Below are positions 15,040-21,652 of a DNA stretch of 27,525 nt, one piece after another. Position 1 is the first letter of the stretch; each line of letters opens with the position of its first letter. A program made the translations under genes and the position numbers. The DNA lies in contig CAZDHT010000043.1 in the NCBI GenBank assembly GCA_964505325.1, forward strand, positions 1 through 27,525. The letters run 5' to 3'. Source of the DNA: CAZDHT01 sp964505325. Its GTDB lineage: Bacteria > Planctomycetota > PUPC01. The notes below the pieces were generated by a model. That model was not told the DNA's origin. It saw nothing but the letters and a program-made list of their open reading frames with translations, and ran no database searches.

Positions 15040-16269
15040 GTGGGCGCTCGTCCCGATGAACTCGCGCGGCACTATCAGGATGCGCTCCTCAACGACGTCA
15101 TCCCGTTCTGGGAGCGCCATTCCATCGACCGGGAGTGCGGCGGTTATTTCACCTGCCTCGACCGCCGGGGCAACGTCTACGACACCGACAAGTTCATATG
15201 GCTTCAGGCGCGACAGGTGTGGATGTTCTCGGCGCTGTACAACCGGCTCGAGAAGCGGCCGGAGTGGCTTGACATCGCAAGGCACGGGGCCGACTTCCTT
15301 CGACGGCACGGCTCCGACGATGATTGCAGTTGGTATTTCTCGCTGGACCGCCAGGGCAACCCTCTGGTCGAGCCTTACAACATATTCTCGGATTGCTTCG
15401 CCGCAATGGCGTTCAGCCAGTATGCGCTGGCCGCCGGCGACGAGGAGGCGAAGCGGCTCGCCCAGACGACGTTCCAGAACATCCTGCGACGCAGGGACAA
15501 TCCCAAAGGCAGATACTCCAAGGCCGTGCCGGGAACCCGGCCGCTCAGATCGCTCGCCCTGCCGATGATCCTGGCCAACCTCGTGCTGGAGCTTGAGTGG
15601 GCGCTCGACCCCGGTCAGGTGGCAGGGACCATCGATGCATGCCTGCGGGAGGTAATGACCCTCTGTCTGGACGAGGAGCGAATGCTCTTGTTCGAGCACG
15701 TGGCGCCAGACGGCTCGCACGTCGATTGCTTCGACGGGCGCCTCATCTGTCCGGGTCACGGCATCGAGGCCATGTGGTTCATCATGGACCTGGCCGGGCG
15801 GCGTGGTGAACTTTTTGACCCACGTGCGACAAAAAATTCACCACCCAAAGACGGCGAGGCGCTGGTCGAGAAGGCTGTCGACGTCGTGATGAGCACGCTG
15901 GAATTCGGCTGGGATAAGGAATGTGGCGGGATCTTCTACTTCATGGACGCGGACGGCCGGCCCCCCGAGAAGCTCGAATGGGACCAGAAGCTGTGGTGGG
16001 TGCACCTCGAGGCCCTGGTCGCCCTGGTGATGGGCTACTCGCTGACCAGGCGGCAGGAGTGCTGGGAGTGGTTCGAGACGGTGCACGACTACGCGTGGGA
16101 GCGGTTCCCTGATCCGGAGTACGGCGAGTGGTTCGGCTACCTCAGCCGCGAGGGCAACGTGTTCCTGCCGCTCAAGGGCGGCAAGTGGAAGGGCTGCTTC
16201 CACGTCCCTCGCGCGCTGTGGCGGTGCTCGGAGGAACTGTCGAAACTCCCCGACGACGTCCAATCCTGA
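15040..16269 (+). CDS. N-acylglucosamine 2-epimerase (AGE) family protein
   Basis: This 409-residue (alpha/alpha)6-barrel protein belongs to the AGE superfamily, whose members epimerise or isomerise GlcNAc, mannose, cellobiose and related sugars through active-site histidines. Typical blocks are visible: FWERHSIDRECGGYFTCLD (23-41), DTDKFIWLQARQVWMFS (48-64), LICPGHGIEAMWF near 236-248, LEFGWDKECGGIFYF near 287, KLWWVHLEA, and the C-terminal WKGCFHVPRALW. GTG is used at 15040, with GGGAGG 5 bp upstream. Residues about 255-269 (GELFDPRATKNSPP) interrupt the family pattern and are encoded by a 42-bp palindrome. The exact sugar is unknown. It may be transcribed with rubredoxin, though 53 bp separate them. 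Confidence 0.9.
   Translation: MGARPDELARHYQDALLNDVIPFWERHSIDRECGGYFTCLDRRGNVYDTDKFIWLQARQVWMFSALYNRLEKRPEWLDIARHGADFLRRHGSDDDCSWYFSLDRQGNPLVEPYNIFSDCFAAMAFSQYALAAGDEEAKRLAQTTFQNILRRRDNPKGRYSKAVPGTRPLRSLALPMILANLVLELEWALDPGQVAGTIDACLREVMTLCLDEERMLLFEHVAPDGSHVDCFDGRLICPGHGIEAMWFIMDLAGRRGELFDPRATKNSPPKDGEALVEKAVDVVMSTLEFGWDKECGGIFYFMDADGRPPEKLEWDQKLWWVHLEALVALVMGYSLTRRQECWEWFETVHDYAWERFPDPEYGEWFGYLSREGNVFLPLKGGKWKGCFHVPRALWRCSEELSKLPDDVQS
15803..15844. repeat. 42-bp palindrome inserted in frame in the AGE gene
   Basis: Arms GTGGTGAACTTTTTG (15803-15817) and its partner (15830-15844) pair at 14 of 15 positions around a 12-bp loop containing CACGTG. The element is exactly 42 bp, so it keeps the reading frame and adds 14 codons. 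It falls between a LAGR segment and DGEALVEKAV, where AGE proteins normally have a short continuous helix. Its build (G/T arm, T-run, short centre, A-run) resembles the palindrome at 14668-14711. I infer a mobile palindromic element tolerated inside a gene. Confidence 0.7.
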
Positions 16270-16720
16270 CCGGTCCCTCGCTCCTGATATTATTGAGGGC
16301 CGTGTAATCAAAGGAAAGCAGGGACGGGCCGGCTTTCTGTAGCCGAGGCCCATGGCCTCGGAACGGCCTCATGGAGGCCGTCTACAGCAGAACCCAGAAG
16401 CAGCCTCTTCCATTTCATACATGGACCTCAATAGACTACATGGCTATTCCGATTGTGCGGGGTTCTTGACGCCATACCCGTTAAGTACGATGACGCGGAC
16501 CCCCCAGCACACTGTAGAGTTTCACGGCCTGAAGGTGCCTCACCGCACGCTGGTCACGTTCTCGTTCCTCGTGTTGATGGTGATCATCGCCGCAAACCTC
16601 CACGATGGCCTTCCTCGGTGGGTTGGAAAATACTTGGGGTTCCCCTCGCGGACTTCGCTCTTGGAATTGTGGCCTTTTGTGCCATGCCTCTTCCCCCTCA
16701 AGTGTTTTTCTGCCGGTAGC
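16270..16720. other. Gene-poor stretch without a credible coding sequence
   Basis: This 450-bp stretch follows the AGE gene. It contains a CCCTC...GAGGG stem with a 15-nt loop (16275-16299, no T-run, at best a weak terminator), the two-hairpin element at 16337-16387, and lower-GC DNA beyond. One open frame from ATG 16490 to 16750 (86 codons) has a hydrophobic run LVTFSFLVLMVIIAANL but no ribosome binding site, no recognisable family and an end that runs into the decayed regulator, so I do not call it. Confidence 0.5.
16337..16387. repeat. 51-bp two-hairpin (cloverleaf-like) element
   Basis: An outer stem CTGTAG (16337-16342) / CTACAG (16382-16387) encloses two perfect hairpins. The first is CCGAGGCC-CAT-GGCCTCGG (16343-16361), 8-bp arms with a 3-nt loop. 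The second is CGGCCTC-ATG-GAGGCCG (16364-16380), 7-bp arms with a 3-nt loop. Only AA and T separate the stems. Such architecture is typical of REP/BIME-like dispersed elements; no transposase is nearby. Confidence 0.85.
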
Positions 16721-17036
16721 TTACATCGACACAAATCCGCACAATCTTGACCAAGTTCCTCCCTCACGACTGAGCCCTTCGCGATCGAGCACCCGGTGGA
16801 TGAGCTTGAGGACGAACGCTTCATCGTCAATGACCAGAACGTGGTCTTGCCGCCGAAGACTGTTTTGGGATTCCGCCCAGCGGTCCAGCCAGGCGTTCCG
16901 AAAGCGTCAGGCGCCCCCCGGCCTTGAAGGCCGGGATCTTTCCTTCACGAGCCAGTCGACGAACCGTCTGCACATTCAGGCGAAGGAAGTGCGCCGCCTC
17001 CCGCGGGTCCAGCATGTCGCGGTGGTCATCCATCAT
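16721..17036 (-). pseudogene. Decayed excisionase-type HTH / response-regulator gene
   Basis: From ATG 17036 the frame encodes an excisionase/MerR-like helix-turn-helix: MLDPREAAHFLRLNVQTV, then RRLAREGKIPAFKAGG. After a run of six G on the minus strand the normal continuation shifts to another frame: a TGA stands where Trp is expected, followed by RFRNAWLDRWAESQN, the usual end of this domain. That second frame runs on into VLVIDDEAFVLKLIHRVL, the start of a receiver domain (16775-16842), and then loses similarity before a stop at 16721. So an HTH-receiver fusion has suffered a frameshift, a nonsense change and a 3' truncation. Its DNA target and partner kinase are unknown. The shifted 90-codon frame starting at 17099 would include repeat DNA and is not a sound gene. 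Confidence 0.7.
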
Positions 17037-17070
17037 TATCTCTTCACCTGGCTGAGGTGTTACAGACGCG

Positions 17071-17142
17071 TTTGTTTTGGGATTTGGTGCTTGGGTCATT
17101 TGAATTTGTTTCGAACTTGGTGCTTCGGATTTGGAGTTTCGG
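17071..17142 (-). repeat. Degenerate CGAA-word intergenic repeat, copy 2
   Basis: Read on the minus strand, this stretch contains AAATCCGAAGCACCAAGTTCG, AAACAAATTCAAATGACCCAAGCACC and AAATCCCAAAACAAA in succession (each shown only as words). The same words AAATCCGA, GAAACAA and CGAAGCAC occur at 64-103. It is much richer in A+T than the genes around it and sits just upstream of the decayed regulator. Confidence 0.45.
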
Positions 17143-17174
17143 CTGCATGTCGCTTTCCATTACTTACCTGTGGG

Positions 17175-18338
17175 TCAGGAATGGGTCCCAATGCTCATAC
17201 AAGGCGGGGGATCAGGTATCTCGACGGGCGGCCCAATCAACGTCGACATGTCGTAATCCCGGGCCATCTCCAGATAGGTGACGACGTTCTCGACGGGGCA
17301 GTCGAAGCCGATGACGTTGGAGGGCCGCAGGATGTAGCCGCCGTTCCAGGCGCAGCATTTCATCAGGAAGTCCACCTCACGGCGCACGTCGTCGAGCGTC
17401 CCGCGCGGGAGGGTCCGCTGCACGCTCCCGCCGCCGTCGAGCGTCACCTGGTCGCCCCATTCCTGCTTGATGAGCCCTGGATTGACGCACTCCGGCTGGA
17501 GCGGGTTGAGGATGTTGAAGCCGACCTCGATGATGTCCTCGATGATGGGCGTGACGTCGCCGTCGGAGTGGAAGAAGAACACAATGTCCTCCTTGACCTC
17601 GCGGGTCGCGTCGATGATGCGCTTCCAGGCGACCTTGTCGAGCCGCCGCCATTGGTCGGGCGGCACGATCATCCGGCTCTGCATCGCCACGTCGCCCCAG
17701 TAGGTGAGCATGTCGACGCCCGCCTCGGCCATCTTGCGGCAGATCGCGATGTTGTACCGCACGATGCGGTCGTAGATCGCCTCGACCCATTCGGGGTTGG
17801 CGATGTAATCGCAGAGGAAGTTCTCGAAGCCGCGCATCCGCCACGACTGCTTGAACGGATGCATCCCGCTCGAGCCGGTCACCCAGTAGCCCTGGTCTTT
17901 GAGGTTCTGCACCCTGGCGGGCGTGTCGGGGTCCATCACGATGCGGTCCTCGCCGGGCCAGTCGAAGCTGTCGAGGTCGTCGGTGCCGACGAACGGGCCG
18001 CTGATCCATTGGAGGTACTGACCGGTGCTGCCGATCTGCTCGACCACTCCCCACGGGTTCTCGAACGTCCGTTCATCGTGGAGCACCGTCCGGCCGATGT
18101 GGCCGAACGGCCCGCTCAGCTCGCCGTTGATCCGCGACTCCCATTGAGGCCAGAGCGTCTTCACGCCGACGCCGCGGTACATGTCCGCGCCGAGGATCTG
18201 CTCGACCTCCCGTTCCGTCTCCACGCCGTAGTGCTCCTTCATCTTGTCCATCAGCTCGTCGCGGAGGGTGAACTGGATGGGCACCTGGTCGGGTTTCCTG
18301 TAACTGAGTGTGGCAATCATTCGCTCGCGCGGCGTCAT
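17175..18338 (-). CDS. Uroporphyrinogen decarboxylase-like (URO-D/MtaA superfamily) protein
   Basis: This 387-residue protein has the URO-D/cobamide-methyltransferase TIM-barrel pattern: MTPRERMIATLSYRKPDQVP at the N-terminus, GADMYR, a central GVDMLTYWGDVAMQ, then FFFHSDGDVTPIIEDIIEVG (255-274), NILNPLQPE and a closing GGGSVQ/GYILRPSN region. In haem-pathway and MtaA enzymes the strand-end motif is H-x-C; here it is His257-Ser-Asp259, so it is neither a standard HemE nor a typical zinc methyltransferase. The real reaction is unknown. AGGAGG lies 5 bp before the ATG at 18338; the 20-codon extension to 18398 overlaps the promoter and is dropped. It diverges from the seven-gene unit starting at 18484 and may share its regulation. 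Confidence 0.85.
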   Translation of the reverse strand: MTPRERMIATLSYRKPDQVPIQFTLRDELMDKMKEHYGVETEREVEQILGADMYRGVGVKTLWPQWESRINGELSGPFGHIGRTVLHDERTFENPWGVVEQIGSTGQYLQWISGPFVGTDDLDSFDWPGEDRIVMDPDTPARVQNLKDQGYWVTGSSGMHPFKQSWRMRGFENFLCDYIANPEWVEAIYDRIVRYNIAICRKMAEAGVDMLTYWGDVAMQSRMIVPPDQWRRLDKVAWKRIIDATREVKEDIVFFFHSDGDVTPIIEDIIEVGFNILNPLQPECVNPGLIKQEWGDQVTLDGGGSVQRTLPRGTLDDVRREVDFLMKCCAWNGGYILRPSNVIGFDCPVENVVTYLEMARDYDMSTLIGPPVEIPDPPPCMSIGTHS

Positions 18339-18369
18339 AGGATCCTCCTGCTTGGACCAACTCGACGAT

Positions 18370-18398
18370 AGAGTACCGACCGCGCCCGGCTGCGTCAA
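18370..18398 (-). promoter_or_regulatory. Sigma70-type promoter of the URO-D-like gene
   Basis: On the minus strand TTGACG (18398-18393) and TACTCT (18375-18370) are 17 bp apart. Transcription would start near 18363, leaving about 25 nt with AGGAGG before the ATG. It is back to back with the promoter at 18425-18453, with 26 bp between the two -35 boxes. Confidence 0.5.
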
Positions 18399-18424
18399 TC
18401 GGATCCCGCTTCACGGCGCAGTGT

Positions 18425-18453
18425 TTGACTTCCGACTCCGACGCGAGTATCAT
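18425..18453 (+). promoter_or_regulatory. Sigma70-type promoter of the seven-gene unit
   Basis: TTGACT at 18425-18430 and TATCAT at 18448-18453 are exactly 17 bp apart. Transcription would begin near 18460, leaving a 24-nt leader with GAGGAGGTGA before the ATG at 18484. This is the best promoter seen in the window. Confidence 0.6.
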
Positions 18454-18483
18454 CCAGGCACACTCGGACAGAGGAGGTGACAC

Positions 18484-19320
18484 ATGAGACTCGGCGGGCC
18501 TGTTTTTCGAGACTTCAAGGATCCGGACGGCTGGGTTGCGGCGGTGAACGACCTCGCCTACTCCGCGGCATCGTGCCCGGTGAAGGCCGACGCGGATGAC
18601 GCCACGGTGCAGGCATACGTCGACGCGGCGAAGGCGGCGGATGTCGTCATCGCCGAGGTCGGCGCCTGGAGCAATCCCATCAGCCCCGACGACGCCATCC
18701 GCAATGAGGCGCTGCAGAAGTGCAAGACCCAACTCGCGCTGGCCGACCGGGTCGGCGCCAACTGCTGCGTCAACATCGCCGGCTCGCGCGGCGAGAAGTG
18801 GGACGGGCCCTGCGCCGAGGACCTCACCGACGCCACGTTCGACCTCATCGTCGAGTCCGTCCGCGAGATCATCGATGCCGTCCAGCCCACGCGGACGTTC
18901 TACACCCTCGAGACCATGCCGTGGATGTACCCCGATTCGCCCGACTCGTATGTCGCGCTCATCCAGGCCATCGACCGCGACCGCTTCGCCGTCCACCTCG
19001 ACCCCGCGAACCTGATTTGTAGCCCGCAGCGCTACTTCCACAACGCCGCCCTCATCCGCGAGTGCTTCGAGAAGCTCGGCCCGCACATCAAGAGTTGCCA
19101 CGCCAAGGACATCCTCATGAGCAACGAGTTCACCACCCACCTCGGCGAGGTCCGGCCCGGCATGGGCGCGATGGACTACAAGGTGTTCCTGACCGAGGCG
19201 GACAAGCTGGGGCCGGACATCCCGCTGATGCTCGAGCATCTGCCCAAGCCGGTCGAGTACGCGATGGCCGCGGCCTACGTCCGCAGCGTCGCCGGCGACG
19301 TGGGAGTCGAGATCAAGTGA
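18484..19320 (+). CDS. Sugar phosphate isomerase/epimerase-like TIM barrel
   Basis: This 278-residue protein is a xylose isomerase-like TIM barrel. Candidate metal ligands at strand ends are Glu143 (FYTLETMPW), Asp173 (VHLDPANLI), His206 (SCHAKDI) and Glu251 (LMLEHL). The family includes isomerases, epimerases and dehydratases of sugars, inososes and sugar acids. It differs clearly from the barrel at 10411-11256, so it is not a recent duplicate. GAGGAGGTGA precedes the ATG. It is the first gene of the plus-strand unit; its stop overlaps the GTG of the next gene by four bases (GTGA), which implies translational coupling and a shared pathway. Confidence 0.88.
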   Translation: MRLGGPVFRDFKDPDGWVAAVNDLAYSAASCPVKADADDATVQAYVDAAKAADVVIAEVGAWSNPISPDDAIRNEALQKCKTQLALADRVGANCCVNIAGSRGEKWDGPCAEDLTDATFDLIVESVREIIDAVQPTRTFYTLETMPWMYPDSPDSYVALIQAIDRDRFAVHLDPANLICSPQRYFHNAALIRECFEKLGPHIKSCHAKDILMSNEFTTHLGEVRPGMGAMDYKVFLTEADKLGPDIPLMLEHLPKPVEYAMAAAYVRSVAGDVGVEIK

Positions 19321-20318
19321 CCGCCCCCGCGCGCGCCGTCCGATTCACCGCGAGAGAGCAAGCCGAGTTGGCCGAGGCCGAGCCGGACGCCTCGCCGCTG
19401 GCCCGGGACGAAGTCGCCGGGCACACCCTCGCCACGCTGATCAGCAGAGGAACGGAGCTCGCCTCCTACCAGGAACAGGGCAAGTACTACGGCGCCCCGC
19501 AGTATCCGCACGGCAGCGGCTACGCGGCGGTGTTCGAGGTCGACGCCGTCGGCGACGACGTGAAGACCGTCCGGCCCGGCGACGTGGTCTTCGCGATGAA
19601 AGGCCACCGCTCACACCAGCGCTGCAAGGCCGACGATGTGCTGCGTGTGCCGGACGGGCTCTCGCCGCAGGTGGCGACGTGCGCGCGGATGATGGGCATC
19701 AGCATGACCACGCTGACCACCACGACCGCGCGTCCGCCCGCCACGGTCCTGGTCACCGGCCTGGGCCTCGTGGGCAATCTCGCCGCGCAGGTCTTCGCGC
19801 TCTGCGGCTACGAGATCATCGCGGTGGATCCGCTGGGTTCGCGGCGCGAGCTGGCACAGCGCGCCGGGCTCAAGGATGTGCGGGCCGCGGTGCCGCTCGA
19901 CGACGAGGCGGTCACGGGTCAGGTCGCGCTCGTGCTCGAATGCTCCGGCCACGAGGCGGCCGCGCTCGACGGCTGCAAGATCGTCCGCAAGCTGGGCGAG
20001 GTCGTCCTCGTTGGCGTCCCCTGGGTGGCGACGTCGGACGTTCTTGCACACGAGATCCTGTTCCACGTCTTCTACAACTACGTCGTGCTGCGCAGCGGGT
20101 GGGAGTGGGAGATCCCGCGGCACCCGGAACCGTTCCGCGGCGACAGCCAGTGCGGCAACTTCGCTCGCGCGCTGGACTGGCTCGCCGAGCGCCGCATTCA
20201 CACCGACGACCTTTACGAGGTCCGCCCGCCGACCGACCCGCAGGCGGCGTACCAGGACCTGCTGCACGACCGCGCCGGCGCGCTGACGATCTGCTTCGAC
20301 TGGACGGCGCTACAGTAA
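19317..20318 (+). CDS. MDR-superfamily (zinc-type alcohol dehydrogenase-like) oxidoreductase
   Basis: This 333-residue protein has the medium-chain dehydrogenase layout. The N-terminal GroES-like half includes TLISRGTELASYQ (about 43-55), HGSGYAAVFEVDAVGDDV and PGDVVFAM. A Rossmann half follows with VLVTGLGLVGNLAAQVFA (G-x-G-x2-G) and an acidic VDP at the end of the second strand, suggesting NAD. Where catalytic-zinc enzymes have Cys in the first motif, this one has Ser-Arg-Gly-Thr-Glu, as in BchC-like and other zinc-free relatives. Expected role: oxidising or reducing a secondary alcohol of the pathway intermediate. The GTG at 19317 overlaps the previous stop; the longer frame back to 19062 is a shadow of the TIM-barrel gene. 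Confidence 0.88.
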   Translation: MTAPARAVRFTAREQAELAEAEPDASPLARDEVAGHTLATLISRGTELASYQEQGKYYGAPQYPHGSGYAAVFEVDAVGDDVKTVRPGDVVFAMKGHRSHQRCKADDVLRVPDGLSPQVATCARMMGISMTTLTTTTARPPATVLVTGLGLVGNLAAQVFALCGYEIIAVDPLGSRRELAQRAGLKDVRAAVPLDDEAVTGQVALVLECSGHEAAALDGCKIVRKLGEVVLVGVPWVATSDVLAHEILFHVFYNYVVLRSGWEWEIPRHPEPFRGDSQCGNFARALDWLAERRIHTDDLYEVRPPTDPQAAYQDLLHDRAGALTICFDWTALQ

Positions 20319-20341
20319 CCAGTGATCGCTGGTAACTAGAG
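20316..20341. repeat. TAACCAGT-type hairpin, copy 2
   Basis: The stop codon of the MDR gene is the TAA of TAACCAGTGATCGCTGGTAA. ACCAG (20318-20322) pairs with CTGGT (20329-20333) over a 6-nt loop. The opening TAACCAGT is shared with the stretch at 14998. It is too weak for a terminator and has no T-run. Confidence 0.35.
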
Positions 20342-20350
20342 CAGGGCGAC

Positions 20351-21652
20351 ATGAACATCATCGTAATTCTGGCTGATAGCTGCCGCGTCGATCATCTCGG
20401 CTTCTACGGCGGCGACGTCGAGACGCCGAACGTCGACCGCCTCGCCGCCGAGAGCGCGGTGTTCGAGGGGGCCTACGGCGAGAACCTGCCGACGCTGCCC
20501 TGCCGCACCGCGTTGTGGACCGGGCGGCATCTCTTCCCTACGCGCGGATGGGAGCCGCTCCACGTCGATGACGTGCTGCTGTCCGAGGTGCTGTGGGAGC
20601 GGGGCTACGCGTCGGCGTTGGTCACCGACACGTACCACATGCACAAGCCGGGCTACAACTGCGGCCGCGGCTTCGACACCGTCCACTTCATTCGCGGGCA
20701 GGAGTACGATCCGTGGGTGACCGACGACGTGCCGGTCGATCTCGACCGCTTCTATCGCTTCCGCGGCGATGAGGACGATGCGATGTGGCGCGAGCGGGCG
20801 ACGCAGTATCTCCGCAACCGCACGCGGTTCGTCGGCGAGGAAGACCACTGCACGCCGCGGGTCATCAACGCCGCCATCGACTGGCTCGACGAGGCGGCGG
20901 GCGGCCCCGAGCCGCTGTTCCTGTGGGTCGACCTGTTCGACCCGCACGAGGCGTGGGACCCGCCCGAGCCGTTCCGCAGCATGTACGACCCCGGCTACCA
21001 CGGCCAGGAGTTGATCGATCCGATCCCCGGCCCCGTCGACGGTTACATGACCGAGCGGGAGCTGCGGCACACGAGAGCGCTCTACGCCGGGCAGGTGTCG
21101 TTCGTCGACAAGTGGATCGGCGTCCTGCTCGACCGCGTCCGCGACCTCAGCCTCTACGACGACAGCTTGATCGTGTTCCTCAGCGACCATGGCGAGCCGT
21201 TCGGCGAACACGGCATCGTCCGCAAGGCGACGCGGTCGATCAACTACGAAGAGGTCGCCCACATCCCGCTGACCATCCGCCATCCCGACGGGTTGTCCGC
21301 CGGCGCGCGGATCGCGGGCTTTGTGCAGCCGCCCGACTTCATGCCGACGGTCCTGGACGCGGCGGGAATCAAGACCGATCTGAATTTCACCGGCGCGAGT
21401 CTGATGCCGATGCTGCGCGGCGAGGCGGAATCGGTCCACGACTTCGCGGTCACCGCGCAGCCGACCGTACAGTGGAGCATCCGCACCGAGCAGTGGACGT
21501 TCATCCTCAGCGTCGACGGCGAGGTCCCCGATGAGCTCTACCACCGCGTCAGCGATCCGGCCGAGCGGCGCGAGGTGATCGCCGAACATCCCGACGTCGC
21601 AGCCGAGCTGGAACAGCGTCTCCGCCGCTTCGCCGATGAGGTGAGCCAATGA
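20351..21652 (+). CDS. Sulfatase-fold hydrolase with Thr at the nucleophile position
   Basis: This 433-residue protein is of the sulfatase/alkaline phosphatase superfamily. It shows VILADSCRVDHLGFYGG (5-21, metal Asp), a TPNVDRLA block, WVDLFDPHEAW (192-202, His199) and FLSDHGEPFGEHG (276-288, Asp279, His280). The C-x-P-x-R activation motif of sulfatases reads Thr48-Leu-Pro-Cys-Arg52 here, with WTGR following as usual. Without Cys or Ser at that place no formylglycine can form, so hydrolysis of a phosphate ester or diester through Thr (as in NPP enzymes) is more likely than sulfatase activity. No signal peptide: cytoplasmic. The start lies 32 bp after the MDR stop with AGGG upstream; the stop overlaps the next ATG (ATGA). 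Confidence 0.88.
   Translation: MNIIVILADSCRVDHLGFYGGDVETPNVDRLAAESAVFEGAYGENLPTLPCRTALWTGRHLFPTRGWEPLHVDDVLLSEVLWERGYASALVTDTYHMHKPGYNCGRGFDTVHFIRGQEYDPWVTDDVPVDLDRFYRFRGDEDDAMWRERATQYLRNRTRFVGEEDHCTPRVINAAIDWLDEAAGGPEPLFLWVDLFDPHEAWDPPEPFRSMYDPGYHGQELIDPIPGPVDGYMTERELRHTRALYAGQVSFVDKWIGVLLDRVRDLSLYDDSLIVFLSDHGEPFGEHGIVRKATRSINYEEVAHIPLTIRHPDGLSAGARIAGFVQPPDFMPTVLDAAGIKTDLNFTGASLMPMLRGEAESVHDFAVTAQPTVQWSIRTEQWTFILSVDGEVPDELYHRVSDPAERREVIAEHPDVAAELEQRLRRFADEVSQ

Noticed and set aside
16275..16299. CCCTC...GAGGG stem after the AGE gene as a terminator
   Set aside because: Five-bp stem, 15-nt loop and no T-run.
16490..16750. Possible 86-residue membrane protein (hydrophobic run LVTFSFLVLMVIIAANL)
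   Set aside because: No ribosome binding site, no family, atypical composition and an end inside the decayed regulator.
20336..21649. 437-codon minus-strand frame over the sulfatase-fold gene
   Set aside because: Antisense shadow without domain motifs; the plus strand has all superfamily ligands.
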